From Rhodoblastus acidophilus (lineage in GTDB: Bacteria > Pseudomonadota > Alphaproteobacteria > Rhizobiales > Beijerinckiaceae): a stretch of DNA of 64,000 nucleotides. This document shows positions 44,600 through 53,290 of this stretch, piece after piece. A program made the position numbers and the translations under genes. Where the stretch lies: NCBI RefSeq assembly GCF_900187365.1, contig NZ_FYDG01000001.1:186001-250000 (forward strand), in the 5' to 3' direction. The notes beneath the pieces are model-generated. The model searched no databases. It saw only the letters and a list, made by a program, of their open reading frames with translations, and was not told the DNA's origin. Position 1 is the first letter of the stretch, and every line of letters begins with the position of its first letter.

Positions 44600-47338
44600 A
44601 TGACGACGATTGCAAACGAGGGCCCCGGCATGGTCGACGACGCTCTGGTGTTTTTTTCAGCGACTCCCTTTCTGCTGGCGGCGCTGGGCGCCATCGGCTT
44701 CTTCCTTGCGCTCAACGCCCGCGCCCGGCTGAAGCGCCTTGAGCGTCTGGCTCAGGATCTCGAACTTTCGCAGCGCCTTTTGCGCGAGGCCTTGGCGGCG
44801 CTGTCCGCCCAGTCGCCGAGCGCCGCGCAGCAATCCGGCGACCGCGCCAGCGTCGTCTCGGACATCCCGCCTGATCCCGCCGATTGGTCGCCGGAGCCGC
44901 TTGAGCCCGAGCCTGCCCGCGACTTCGGCCCCATCGCGCCGCCGCCGCAACCGCCCGCCTCACTCGAAGAACGAATCGGCACGCGCTGGGTGGTCTATGT
45001 CGGCGGCCTCGCCCTCGCGCTCGGCGGCCTGCTGCTGGCCCGCTACGCCGTCGAACAGGGCTTGTTCGGCCCGGCGATGCGGATCGCCTGCGGCCTCGCG
45101 CTCGCCGTCGCGCTGATCGGCTTTGGCGAAAAACTGCGCCGGCGCGATCGCGCGACCAACGCCGCGACGCCGACGCCCGCCGTGCTCACCGCCGCCGGAA
45201 CGACCACGGCCTTCGGCGTCATCTACGCCGCCCATGCGCTTTACGGCTTCATCGGCCCGGGCTTGGCCTTCGTCGCGCTCGGCGCCGCCGCGCTGGCGAC
45301 CCTGCTCGCCGCTTTGCTGCACGGGCCAGCCATCGCCGGCCTCGGCCTGATCGGCGCCCTCGGCGCGCCGCTGCTGGTCCATTCCTCCCATCCCAGCCCC
45401 TGGCCGCTGGCGATCTATCTCGTCCTTGTCGTCGGCGCCGCCTCCGCTCTGGCGCGGCTGCGGCGATGGGGCTGGCTGGCGATCTCCGGAACCGTCGGCG
45501 CGGCGGCCTGGGGCGGCGTGATGATGCAGGGGCGCCCGGAGATCGTCGCGGCGCCCACGCAATTGCATTTCGCCTTTCACACCGCGCTCGCCGTCTGGCT
45601 CTACGCCCTCGACCGCCGCGCCCTGTTCGCCCGTTTCGCTCTGCGCCAAACGCTCGCCAATGTCGCGCCGGCGCTGTTCGCCGTGTTCGCGGGCGCGCAA
45701 TTTGCCGAACTCGCCACGCAGGGCGGGATCGGCGCGCTGTGGAGCATTTGCATCGCCGCGATCATCGGCGCGCTCGCCTTGGCCGGGGCCAGCCGGCCGG
45801 CCGTCGCGCCGGGCCTGCTGCTCGCGGCGGGCGCCGTCGTCGTCGAACTGCTGATCATGTGGCCGCGTTTCATCGACTTGACCACGCGGCCCGAGGTCGG
45901 CGAGCTGGCGCATCCCGCGCTGTTTTACACGCTCGCCCTGGCTGGCTCCGGCGCGGTGGCGGCGCTGTCCGGCCGCGCTTTGTGGCGAACCGAAAATCTT
46001 TCGCGCGGCGCGACGACCCTGCTCGCCAGCGCGGCGGCGCTGACGCCCTTGCTAGCGCTGTGGGTGACGCGCGAAGCGTCGCTCGACTCCGGGGAGATCG
46101 CGACGCTTAGCGCCAAGGCGATGTGGGCCGGCGCCGCGCTGGCGCTCGCCTCGGGGTTTTCGGCCTTCGCCGGGGCGTTGCGCCGGCGCCGGCCGCAAAT
46201 GGCCAGCGACCGCTTGGCGCTCGGCCTGATGGCCTCGGGCGGTTTCGCCGCGATGGCGCTCGGCCTGAATTTCGCGCTGGAGAGCGGCGCGCTGACCATC
46301 GCGCTGGCGCTGTCCGCGCTGGGCGCGGCCTTCGTCGCGAGCCGTCTGGACATCTCCGCGTTGCGAAAAGCCGTGGCCGCGATGGGGCTGGTCGTCGCGG
46401 CGCGGCTGGTCTGGGATCCCCGGATCGTCGGCGACGACCTCGGCGCGACGCCGATCCTGAACTGGCTGCTGTTCGGCTATGGCGTTCCGGCCGCCGCCTT
46501 CGGCCTCGCCGCCCATCTGCTCGGACGCTCCCGACAGGATGGCGCGACGAGGATCGCGCAGACGCTCGCCATCGCCTTTTCGGCTTTGCTGGCCTTCTTC
46601 GAAATCCGCCACGCCATGACCGGCGGCGACATGACGGCCGCGCGCGCCAGCCTGTCCGAATTCGGCCTTTACGCCATCGCCGGGTTCGGCTTCGCCCATG
46701 CGCTGCTGCGGCTCGACGCGCGGGGCGCGCGGCCGGTTCTGGGCTGGTTCTCGCGCGCTTTCGCCATCGGCGCGACCGCCGGATCGACCTTCGGCCTGCT
46801 CATCGCCAAAAACCCTTATCTTGATGCGGTTCCCGTCGAAGGCGGCGTGGTCCTGAACGCGCTGCTGCTGGGCTATGCGCTCCCCGCCGCGACGGCGGCG
46901 GCGCTCGCCAATGTCGCTGCGCCTCCGGGCTGGCTGGTGCGGATGACGCGGCTGATCGCCCTGGCGCTGACCTTCGCCTATGTCACGCTGGAGACGCGGC
47001 GCGTCTTCCAGGGCGCGGCGCTCGGCTGGAAGGCCGAAGCGGGATCGCTCGAAGTTTACGCCTATTCCGCGGTCTGGCTGGCGCTGGGGGTGGCGCTGCT
47101 CGGCTACGGGCTGCTGCGCCGCTCGCTGGAAGCCCGGATCGCTTCGGCCGGCGTGGTCCTGCTCGCGGTGCTAAAAGTGTTCCTCTACGATCTCGGCGCG
47201 CTCGAAGGCGCCGCGCGCGCCTTCTCGTTCATCTGCCTTGGCGCCGTGCTGATCGGCATCGGGCTCGTCTATCAGAAACTCGTCTTCCGTGCGTCGGGGG
47301 CGGCGCCCGACGACGGCCCGGACAGACCCGAAGCCTGA
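44600..47338 (+). CDS. DUF2339 polytopic membrane protein
   Basis: The 912-residue protein begins with one hydrophobic segment and a coiled-coil-like stretch (ARLKRLERLAQDLELSQRLL), then a proline-rich acidic linker (residues 90-125). The rest is more than twenty transmembrane helices starting at LEERIGTRWVVYVGGLALAL, the entry motif of DUF2339 proteins. It ends LGAVLIGIGLVYQKLVF. The function of the family is not known; a role at the cell envelope is likely. It is alone between trpBA and the transsulfuration pair. Confidence 0.85.
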   Translation: MTTIANEGPGMVDDALVFFSATPFLLAALGAIGFFLALNARARLKRLERLAQDLELSQRLLREALAALSAQSPSAAQQSGDRASVVSDIPPDPADWSPEPLEPEPARDFGPIAPPPQPPASLEERIGTRWVVYVGGLALALGGLLLARYAVEQGLFGPAMRIACGLALAVALIGFGEKLRRRDRATNAATPTPAVLTAAGTTTAFGVIYAAHALYGFIGPGLAFVALGAAALATLLAALLHGPAIAGLGLIGALGAPLLVHSSHPSPWPLAIYLVLVVGAASALARLRRWGWLAISGTVGAAAWGGVMMQGRPEIVAAPTQLHFAFHTALAVWLYALDRRALFARFALRQTLANVAPALFAVFAGAQFAELATQGGIGALWSICIAAIIGALALAGASRPAVAPGLLLAAGAVVVELLIMWPRFIDLTTRPEVGELAHPALFYTLALAGSGAVAALSGRALWRTENLSRGATTLLASAAALTPLLALWVTREASLDSGEIATLSAKAMWAGAALALASGFSAFAGALRRRRPQMASDRLALGLMASGGFAAMALGLNFALESGALTIALALSALGAAFVASRLDISALRKAVAAMGLVVAARLVWDPRIVGDDLGATPILNWLLFGYGVPAAAFGLAAHLLGRSRQDGATRIAQTLAIAFSALLAFFEIRHAMTGGDMTAARASLSEFGLYAIAGFGFAHALLRLDARGARPVLGWFSRAFAIGATAGSTFGLLIAKNPYLDAVPVEGGVVLNALLLGYALPAATAAALANVAAPPGWLVRMTRLIALALTFAYVTLETRRVFQGAALGWKAEAGSLEVYAYSAVWLALGVALLGYGLLRRSLEARIASAGVVLLAVLKVFLYDLGALEGAARAFSFICLGAVLIGIGLVYQKLVFRASGAAPDDGPDRPEA

Positions 47339-47513
47339 TCGCACGCGCGTCGCGGCGGGAAAAACCGGCCTCAAGCCGCGCTTTCGCGGGGAATCCCGAT
47401 GAGAACAAATGCCGCGCCCAATTAGTCTATTATTTTTATGGACAATATGTATAAATAGGACGTTCCAAACGCGCCCCCGCCGGCGCGTCCGATTCTTTTA
47501 TGCAGGATTGACA

Positions 47514-48884
47514 ATGCCCAGGACACCCCGCCCGGCCGTGCTCGGACTGATCGGCAACACGCCCTTGATCGAAGCCACCCGCCTCGACACGGGGCCGTGC
47601 CAGCTGTTTCTGAAGCTGGAGTCGCAAAATCCCGGCGGGTCGATCAAGGATCGCGTGGGATTGTGGATGGTCGAGGCGGCCGAGCGCGACGGGCGGCTCA
47701 AGCCGGGCGCGACCATTATCGAGGCGACCGCCGGCAACACTGGCCTGGGCCTGGCGCTGATCGCCCGCGCCAAGGGCTATCGCCTCGTTCTGGTCGTCCC
47801 CGACAAGATGGCCGCCGAAAAAGTCTTGCAATTGAAGGCGCTGGGCGCGGTCGTGCATGTGGTCCGGTCCGACGTCGGCAAGGGCCATCCCGATTATTAC
47901 CAGGATTTCGCGGCGCGCATCGCCGAGGAGACCGGCGCCTTCTATGTCAACCAGTTCGGCAATCCGGCCAATCCCGCCGCGCATGAAGAATCCACCGGCC
48001 CGGAAATTTTCGCCCAGATGAACCATGACGTCGACGCCATCGTCTGCGGCGTCGGCTCGGGCGGCACCCTCACCGGGCTGACACATTTCTTCCGCCGCGC
48101 CAGCCCGAAAACCGGATTCGTGCTGGCCGATCCCAAGGGATCGATTCTCGCCAATTATGTGCGGACGGGACGCATCGGCGTCGCCGGCTCCTGGATGGTC
48201 GAGGGCATCGGCGAGGATTTCGTGCCGCCCATCGCCGATCTCACCGGCGTCACGGCGGCTTATGAAATCCCCGATTCCGAAAGCTTCGCCGCCGCCCGCG
48301 AGCTTTTGCGCGCGGAGGGCGTGCATGGGGGATCGTCCACGGGCACGCTGCTCGCCGCCGCCCTGCGCTATTGCCGCGAACAGACCACGCCCAAGCGCGT
48401 GGTCACGCTGGTGTGCGACACCGGCACGCGCTACCTCTCGAAAGTCTACAACGACAACTGGATGATCGACCACGGCCTGCTGCCGCGCAAGACGTTCGGC
48501 GATCTGCGCGACCTGATCGCGCGGCGGTTCGACGAAGGCGGCGTCGTCAGCGTCACGCCCTCCGATCCGCTGCAGACCGCCTTCGTGCGCATGCGCTACG
48601 CCGAAGTCTCGCAGCTGCCGGTGATCGACGGCGGCCGCATCGTCGGGCTGCTCGACGAAACCGACATCCTGCAGCGGGTGCGGGCCAATCCCGCCAATTT
48701 CGGCACGCCCTCCGGCGAAGCCATGACCACCCATCTCGAAATCCTCTCGCCCCGCGCCGGTTTTGGCGCGCTGCAAGCGGTGCTCGATCGCGGGTTGGTC
48801 GCCATCGTCGCCGAAGGCGACGTGTTTTACGGCCTGATCACCCGCTTCGACCTTCTCAATCATCTGCGCCTCAAGGCGGCCTGA
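47514..48884 (+). CDS. Cystathionine beta-synthase with CBS domains
   Basis: The 456-residue enzyme should join homocysteine and serine to cystathionine. The PLP domain (residues 1-320) shows LGLIGNTPLIEATRL, the PLP lysine in LESQNPGGSIKDRVGLWMVE, IEATAGNTGLGLALIA, and VGSGGTLTGLTHFF for phosphate binding. The C-terminal part is a CBS pair (VVSVTPSDPLQTAFVRMRYA, LPVIDGGRIVGLLDETDIL, GLVAIVAEGDVFYGLITRFD), which often binds adenosyl ligands such as SAM. A cysteine synthase activity cannot be ruled out. It is two bases from the gamma-lyase gene, forming a reverse-transsulfuration pair just before the corrinoid operon. Confidence 0.9.
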   Translation: MPRTPRPAVLGLIGNTPLIEATRLDTGPCQLFLKLESQNPGGSIKDRVGLWMVEAAERDGRLKPGATIIEATAGNTGLGLALIARAKGYRLVLVVPDKMAAEKVLQLKALGAVVHVVRSDVGKGHPDYYQDFAARIAEETGAFYVNQFGNPANPAAHEESTGPEIFAQMNHDVDAIVCGVGSGGTLTGLTHFFRRASPKTGFVLADPKGSILANYVRTGRIGVAGSWMVEGIGEDFVPPIADLTGVTAAYEIPDSESFAAARELLRAEGVHGGSSTGTLLAAALRYCREQTTPKRVVTLVCDTGTRYLSKVYNDNWMIDHGLLPRKTFGDLRDLIARRFDEGGVVSVTPSDPLQTAFVRMRYAEVSQLPVIDGGRIVGLLDETDILQRVRANPANFGTPSGEAMTTHLEILSPRAGFGALQAVLDRGLVAIVAEGDVFYGLITRFDLLNHLRLKAA

Positions 48885-48886
48885 CC

Positions 48887-50062
48887 ATGAACATGACCTC
48901 AAGGATCAAACCGGGATTCGGCACGCGCGTCATCCACGCCGGGCGCACGCCCGATCCCTCCACCGGCGCGCTGATGCCGCCGATCTACGCCAATTCGACC
49001 TATGAGCAGGAAAGCCCCGGCGTCCACAAAGGCTTCGACTACGGCCGCTCGCACAATCCGACGCGTTTCGCGCTAGAGCGGCGGCTGGCGGATCTGGAAG
49101 GCGGCTCCAAGGGCTTCGCCTTCGCCTCGGGCCTCGCGGCCATCGCCGCCGTGCTGGAGCTGTTGCAGCCGGGCGATCATCTGATCGCCGGCGACGATCT
49201 CTATGGCGGCACCTACCGCCTGCTGGAGCGGGTGCGGGCGCGCAGCGCCGGACTGAACGTGTCCTATGTCGATCTGACCTCGCCCGCCGCCCTGCGCGCC
49301 GCCCTGCGCCCCAACACACGCATGGTTCTGGCGGAAACCCCGACCAACCCACTGCTTCGCCTGGTCGATCTAACGGCGGTGGCGGAGATTTGCCGCGAAG
49401 CGGGCGTGCTCGCCGTCGCCGACAACACGTTCGCCACGCCCTGGAACCAGCGGCCGCTGGAGCTTGGCTTCGACATTGTCGTGCATTCCACCACCAAATA
49501 TCTCAACGGCCATTCCGACGTGATCGGCGGCGCGGCGATCGTCGGCCCCGACGCCGATCTCGCCGAGCGCGTCGGTTTCCTGCAGAACGCCGTCGGCGCC
49601 ATCGCCGGGCCGTTCGACGCCTTCCTGACCCTGCGCGGGGTGATGACGCTGGACGTGCGGATGCGCCGGCATTGCGACAACGCGCTCGCCGTCGCCTCCT
49701 GGCTGGAGAGCCATCCCAAGGTGCGGCGCGTCATCTATCCGGGGCTGGCGTCGCATCCCCAGCACGCGCTGGCGCGGCGGCAGATGCGTGCCGGCGGCGG
49801 CATGATCTCCGTCGATCTCGCCACCGATCTCGCCGGCGCGCGCCGATTCCTCGAATCCGTGCGCGTGTTCACGCTGGCCGAGAGCCTGGGCGGCGTCGAA
49901 AGCCTGATCGAACATCCCGCGTTGATGACCCATGCCACCATCCCGCCGGAGCGGCGCGCCGAGGCCGGCATCAGCGACTCGTTGGTGCGCCTGTCGGTCG
50001 GAATCGAGGAGGAGGCCGATCTGGTCGCCGACCTCGCCGCGGCGTTGGCGCGGGTCGATTGA
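48887..50062 (+). CDS. Cystathionine gamma-lyase or gamma-synthase
   Basis: The 391-residue PLP enzyme of the Cys/Met metabolism family has FGTRVIHAGRTPDPSTGALM, the YDYGRSHNPTRFALE-like block (FDYGRSHNPTRFALERRLAD), GDDLYGGTYRLLE, VADNTFATPWNQRPLELG and the PLP lysine in VVHSTTKYLNGHSDVIGG. Paired with a cystathionine beta-synthase, its probable job is cleavage of cystathionine to cysteine, alpha-ketobutyrate and ammonia. Gamma-synthase activity is the alternative. A perfect hairpin follows its stop at 50071-50094. Confidence 0.88.
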   Translation: MNMTSRIKPGFGTRVIHAGRTPDPSTGALMPPIYANSTYEQESPGVHKGFDYGRSHNPTRFALERRLADLEGGSKGFAFASGLAAIAAVLELLQPGDHLIAGDDLYGGTYRLLERVRARSAGLNVSYVDLTSPAALRAALRPNTRMVLAETPTNPLLRLVDLTAVAEICREAGVLAVADNTFATPWNQRPLELGFDIVVHSTTKYLNGHSDVIGGAAIVGPDADLAERVGFLQNAVGAIAGPFDAFLTLRGVMTLDVRMRRHCDNALAVASWLESHPKVRRVIYPGLASHPQHALARRQMRAGGGMISVDLATDLAGARRFLESVRVFTLAESLGGVESLIEHPALMTHATIPPERRAEAGISDSLVRLSVGIEEEADLVADLAAALARVD

Positions 50063-50070
50063 CTCTTGAG

Positions 50071-50094
50071 GCGGCGGCCGTTCGCGGCCGCCGC
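50071..50094 (+). terminator. UUCG-capped hairpin after the transsulfuration pair
   Basis: GCGGCGGCCG (50071-50080) and CGGCCGCCGC (50085-50094) form a perfect 10-bp stem with a TTCG loop, an exceptionally stable fold. There is no T-run, so termination may be partial, but it marks the border to the corrinoid operon. Confidence 0.6.
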
Positions 50095-50105
50095 ATCGAC
50101 GCTGA

Positions 50106-50119
50106 TTGATTTAGATCAT
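50106..50119 (+). promoter_or_regulatory. FNR/FixK-type box upstream of the corrinoid operon
   Basis: TTGATTTAGATCAT agrees at 9 of the 10 defined positions with the FNR/FixK consensus TTGATNNNNATCAA. With TAATAAT (50142-50148) as a -10 element, the box centre falls near -42, the position from which class II FNR activators work. It predicts induction at low oxygen, which fits the oxygen-sensitive corrinoid and iron-sulfur proteins downstream. Confidence 0.7.
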
Positions 50120-50217
50120 TTTGTTGATAGATTTTATATACTAATAATGGAGACAGTTCGTTTCCCTCGCATCCCGTCGATGCGCACAAGCCTGAAAAGG
50201 GGCGTTCCGTCTCCGCC

Positions 50218-50469
50218 ATGGCCGACATTTCCTCCTGCGCCGAACGCGTTTCGGCCGCCTCTCCCTGCGCGGGCTGTCCCGCCGATTGTCTGGAAGCCTG
50301 CTTCAACGACGCCATCAGCGCCGATGCGGAAGGAGGCGTGCGCATTCTCGCCGACAATTGCGCGGGCTGCGGCGCCTGCGTCCCCGTCTGCGAACCCGGC
50401 CTGATTCATCTGCACGAAGGAATCGCCCGCATCGTCCAGCCCAAACCCGTTTCGCCGGTTCGCGCCTGA
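50218..50469 (+). CDS. Small two-cluster ferredoxin
   Basis: The 83-residue protein has two cysteine groups: SPCAGCPADCLEAC (C-x2-C-x3-C-x3-C, residues 17-28) and NCAGCGACVPVCEP (C-x2-C-x2-C-x3-C, residues 50-60). The second is a normal [4Fe-4S] motif; the first has one extra residue between the second and third Cys. The fold is probably a bacterial 2[4Fe-4S] ferredoxin. As the first gene of the corrinoid operon it is a good electron donor candidate for the RACo-like activator that re-reduces Co(II) corrinoid. Confidence 0.8.
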   Translation: MADISSCAERVSAASPCAGCPADCLEACFNDAISADAEGGVRILADNCAGCGACVPVCEPGLIHLHEGIARIVQPKPVSPVRA

Positions 50470-50502
50470 CCGGCCCCCCAAGCCCCACAGTGGAGTGACC
50501 CC

Positions 50503-51165
50503 ATGTCCGACGACCAGAGAAGACTTTACGAGCAATTGGCGACCGCCGTGTTCGAACTCGACGAGAAGCTCGCCACGATTCTGGCGCAGGAAGTGCTGGA
50601 TCGCGGTTACGACGCCTGGCAAGCGGTCGAGCGCGGCCTGCTGGAGGGCGTCAACCGGGCCGGCAAACTGTTCGACGAGGAGGAATATTTCGTCCCCGAA
50701 CTGCTGATCGCCGCCGACGCCATGTATGCCGGCCTCGCCATTTTGCGCCCGCACATCAAGACGCACCAGACCGGCTTCAACCGCCGCGTCGTCATCGGCG
50801 TCGTCCAGGGCGACACCCACGACATCGGCAAGAATCTGGTGCGCATCATGCTGGAGGTCGCCGGCTTCGAGGTGCACGATCTCGGCCGCGACGTGCCGCC
50901 GCAAAAATTCGTCGAGACGGCGATCGCGGTGAAGGCCGACGTCATCGCTTTGTCCACGCTGATGACCACCACGATGGAGCGCATGGGCGAAGTGGTTTCG
51001 ATTCTCGAAGCCGAAAAGGTGCGCAACCGCTTCAAGGTGATCGTCGGGGGATCGCCGCTGTCGCAGCAATTCTCCGACCGCATCGGCGCCGACGGCTACG
51101 CGCCCAAGGCCGCGCAGGCCGTCGAACTGGCCAAGCGCCTCGTCGGATTGAGCAACGCCGCATGA
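50503..51165 (+). CDS. Corrinoid (B12-binding) methyl carrier protein
   Basis: The 220-residue protein carries the methyl group on a cobalt corrinoid between methyltransferases. Residues 1-90 form the helical cap (B12-binding-2), with ALERGLLEGVNRAGKLF-like helices (here AVERGLLEGVNRAGKLFDEE). The Rossmann B12 domain follows with GDTHDIGKNLV, in which His106 of D-x-H-x-x-G is the lower cobalt ligand, then S-x-L (STL, 151-153) and GG (182-183). It belongs with MtaC/MtbC/MttC and the corrinoid proteins of O-demethylases. It is the only corrinoid carrier in the operon. Its stop overlaps the next start. Confidence 0.95.
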   Translation: MSDDQRRLYEQLATAVFELDEKLATILAQEVLDRGYDAWQAVERGLLEGVNRAGKLFDEEEYFVPELLIAADAMYAGLAILRPHIKTHQTGFNRRVVIGVVQGDTHDIGKNLVRIMLEVAGFEVHDLGRDVPPQKFVETAIAVKADVIALSTLMTTTMERMGEVVSILEAEKVRNRFKVIVGGSPLSQQFSDRIGADGYAPKAAQAVELAKRLVGLSNAA

Positions 51166-52241
51166 CCATCTCCATCCGCACCGAAACCCGCGAGGAGCTG
51201 ACGCCGCTGGAGCGCGTCGTGCTGGCCTTGCAATACAAGAAGCCCGACCGCGTTCCCGCCGCGCCGCTGGTCTGCGGCGCCTCGTGCCGGGTGCTCGGCT
51301 ATTCCTACGACCGCTGGTCGCAGGACCCGAAGGTGGCCGTCGCCAGCCTGCTGGCGGCGCAGGATCTGATCGAGTTCGACGGCTTTCTCACGCTGGTCGA
51401 TCTGTCGGTCGAGGCTGAGGATTTCGGGCAGGAAGTGATCTTTCCGGAACGCAGCACGGCCCTGCCGAATTTCGACAATCCGTTCATCAAAACAGCCGAC
51501 GATTACATCAAGGTCAAGCCGGTCGATCCGCACAAATCGCGGCGCATGTCCACGGTGATCGAAATCGTGCGCGGGCTGGTGGAGGCGCGCGGCGACCGCG
51601 TGCCGACCATGGGCTTCGTCTATGGCCCGCTCGGCGTGCTGTCGCAGATTCGCGGCCATGCCGAACTGTTCAAGGACGTGATCCGCCATCCCGACCGGGT
51701 GCTGGAGGCGGTGCATACGATCAACCAAGTGCTGATCGAATACGCCAAGGCGCAGATCGAGGCGGGCGCCCACGCCATCGTGCTCGACCCGCTCTATTCC
51801 TCCGCCAGCATTTTGAAGAAATCGACCTGGGTGAAATTCGAGGCCGAGATTTTCAAATCCGTAGCCGACGCCATCCGCGACGCCGGCGTGCCCGTGATCG
51901 TGCACAATTGCGGCGGCGGCGTCTATTTCGACGCCGTGCTCGAACACATCAACCCCATCGCCATTTCCCACGCCTATCCCGCCCATGGCTCCGCCGATTG
52001 GCAGGAGCACGCCGCCAACTGGGCCAAAAAGGTGGTGAGCATCGGCGTGGCCGATCCCGCCAAGGTCGGCCATGAATTCTCCCAGGCGCAGGTGCTGGAG
52101 GATTGTCGCGCGCAGATCGAGACGTTCGGCGTCGCGGAAGGCGGGTTCATCCTGTCGAGCGGCTGCGAGTTTCCTCCCAACGGCAATCTTCTGTCCGCCC
52201 GCACCATGGTGCAGGCGGCGCGGCTTTACGGGCGATATTGA
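51162..52241 (+). CDS. UROD-family corrinoid methyltransferase 1
   Basis: The 359-residue protein has the uroporphyrinogen decarboxylase fold used by MtaA/MtbA- and CmuA-type methyltransferases. The zinc site pattern H-x-C...C is seen as VIVHNCGGG (His248, Cys250) and LSSGCEFPPN (Cys335). The start PLERVVLALQYKKPDRVP is typical of the family. It is the most divergent of the three copies: it lacks the VICTGG segment shared by the other two and has a longer insert around residues 85-125. That makes it a candidate for the substrate-specific enzyme (methyl donor side), but this is inference. True heme-pathway function is unlikely in this setting. It overlaps the corrinoid gene by four bases. Confidence 0.88.
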   Translation: MTISIRTETREELTPLERVVLALQYKKPDRVPAAPLVCGASCRVLGYSYDRWSQDPKVAVASLLAAQDLIEFDGFLTLVDLSVEAEDFGQEVIFPERSTALPNFDNPFIKTADDYIKVKPVDPHKSRRMSTVIEIVRGLVEARGDRVPTMGFVYGPLGVLSQIRGHAELFKDVIRHPDRVLEAVHTINQVLIEYAKAQIEAGAHAIVLDPLYSSASILKKSTWVKFEAEIFKSVADAIRDAGVPVIVHNCGGGVYFDAVLEHINPIAISHAYPAHGSADWQEHAANWAKKVVSIGVADPAKVGHEFSQAQVLEDCRAQIETFGVAEGGFILSSGCEFPPNGNLLSARTMVQAARLYGRY

Positions 52242-52243
52242 GC

Positions 52244-53290
52244 ATGACTCTCACTCGCCGCGAACGGTTCTTGCGCGCCCTGGCGCATCAGCCCGTGGAC
52301 AGGCCGCCAGTGATTTGCACCGGCGGCAGCATGACCGCGACGCCGGAGCAGGTCGTGGCGCTTTCCGGCCATACCCTGCCGGAAGCGCATGGCGACGCCG
52401 CCGCCATGGCGGGACTGGCCCTGGCGGCGGCCCGCATCACCGGTTTCGAATCCGTCGGCGTGCCCTTGTGCGTGACCGTCGAGGCCGAAATTTTCGGCGC
52501 GCAGATCGACCTTGGCGACGCCCGAACCGAGGCGCGCATCGTCCGCGAGCCCCATACGTCGGTCGTGGACGTGGTTGCGCCTCCGGTCGAGGAATTGCTG
52601 CGGCGCGGACGCGCCGCCGTGTCGGTGGAGGCGGTGCGGCTGCTGGCGCGCGACGCCGGCGATCTGCCGATTATCGCCAATCTGATCGGCCCCGTCAGCA
52701 TCGCCGCTTCGGTGGTCGAGCCGATTGCGTTCCTGCGCGAATTGCGCACCCGGCCGCAAGAGACGGCGACGCTGTCCGCCCATGCGACCGACTTCCTGAT
52801 CGCCTGGGCGCGGCGATTGATCGAAGCGGGCGCCGACGCCATCGCGATCCATGAGGACACCGCCACGCCCGCGCTGGTCGGCCCCCGCACGTTCGAAACG
52901 GCCGTGTTTCCGCATCTGCAACGGCTGGTCGCGGCGATCCACGCCGCCGGCGGGCGCGCGCTGCTGCACATGTGCGGCGCGCTCGGCAAATCGGCGACCT
53001 CCGTGGCGCGGCTCGATCTCGACGGCTACATCCCCGACGCCTCGCTGTCCCCCGCCGAACTGCGTGAGGCGCTGCCGGGCGTGGCGCTGATCGGCAACAT
53101 CAGCACCTTCCTGCTGCACCAGGGCCAGCCGGCGCCCATCGCCAAACTGGCGGCGCGGCTCGCCGGCCCCGGCGGCTTCGACGCGCTGTCGCCGACCTGC
53201 GGCATGTCCAGCATCACGCCGCTCGAAAACATCCGCGCCATGACTCTTGGCGCACAAAACTTATGCGAACAGGAGAGCCTGCATGTCTGA
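52244..53290 (+). CDS. UROD-family corrinoid methyltransferase 2 (MtbA-like)
   Basis: The 348-residue protein is a close relative of the third copy. It starts RRERFLRALAHQPVDRPPVI with CTGGSM, has FESVGVPLCVTVEAEIFGAQ, and a zinc-type pattern in LLHMCGALGK (His242, Cys244) and SPTCGMSS (Cys319). This layout is that of methylcobamide:thiol methyltransferases such as MtbA and MtaA, which pass methyl groups between a corrinoid protein and coenzyme M. The thiol used here is unknown. The start ATG lies two bases after the preceding stop, and the end overlaps the next gene by eight bases. Confidence 0.88.
   Translation: MTLTRRERFLRALAHQPVDRPPVICTGGSMTATPEQVVALSGHTLPEAHGDAAAMAGLALAAARITGFESVGVPLCVTVEAEIFGAQIDLGDARTEARIVREPHTSVVDVVAPPVEELLRRGRAAVSVEAVRLLARDAGDLPIIANLIGPVSIAASVVEPIAFLRELRTRPQETATLSAHATDFLIAWARRLIEAGADAIAIHEDTATPALVGPRTFETAVFPHLQRLVAAIHAAGGRALLHMCGALGKSATSVARLDLDGYIPDASLSPAELREALPGVALIGNISTFLLHQGQPAPIAKLAARLAGPGGFDALSPTCGMSSITPLENIRAMTLGAQNLCEQESLHV

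Noticed and set aside
44485-44742. Frame with a signal-peptide-like start after trpA
   Set aside because: Only the first 20 codons look like protein; the rest is arginine-rich noise and overlaps the DUF2339 gene in another frame.
50063-50217. Cobalamin riboswitch before the corrinoid operon
   Set aside because: No B12-box-like sequence or suitable fold is visible in the 155-base gap; only the GC hairpin and the FNR-type box stand out.
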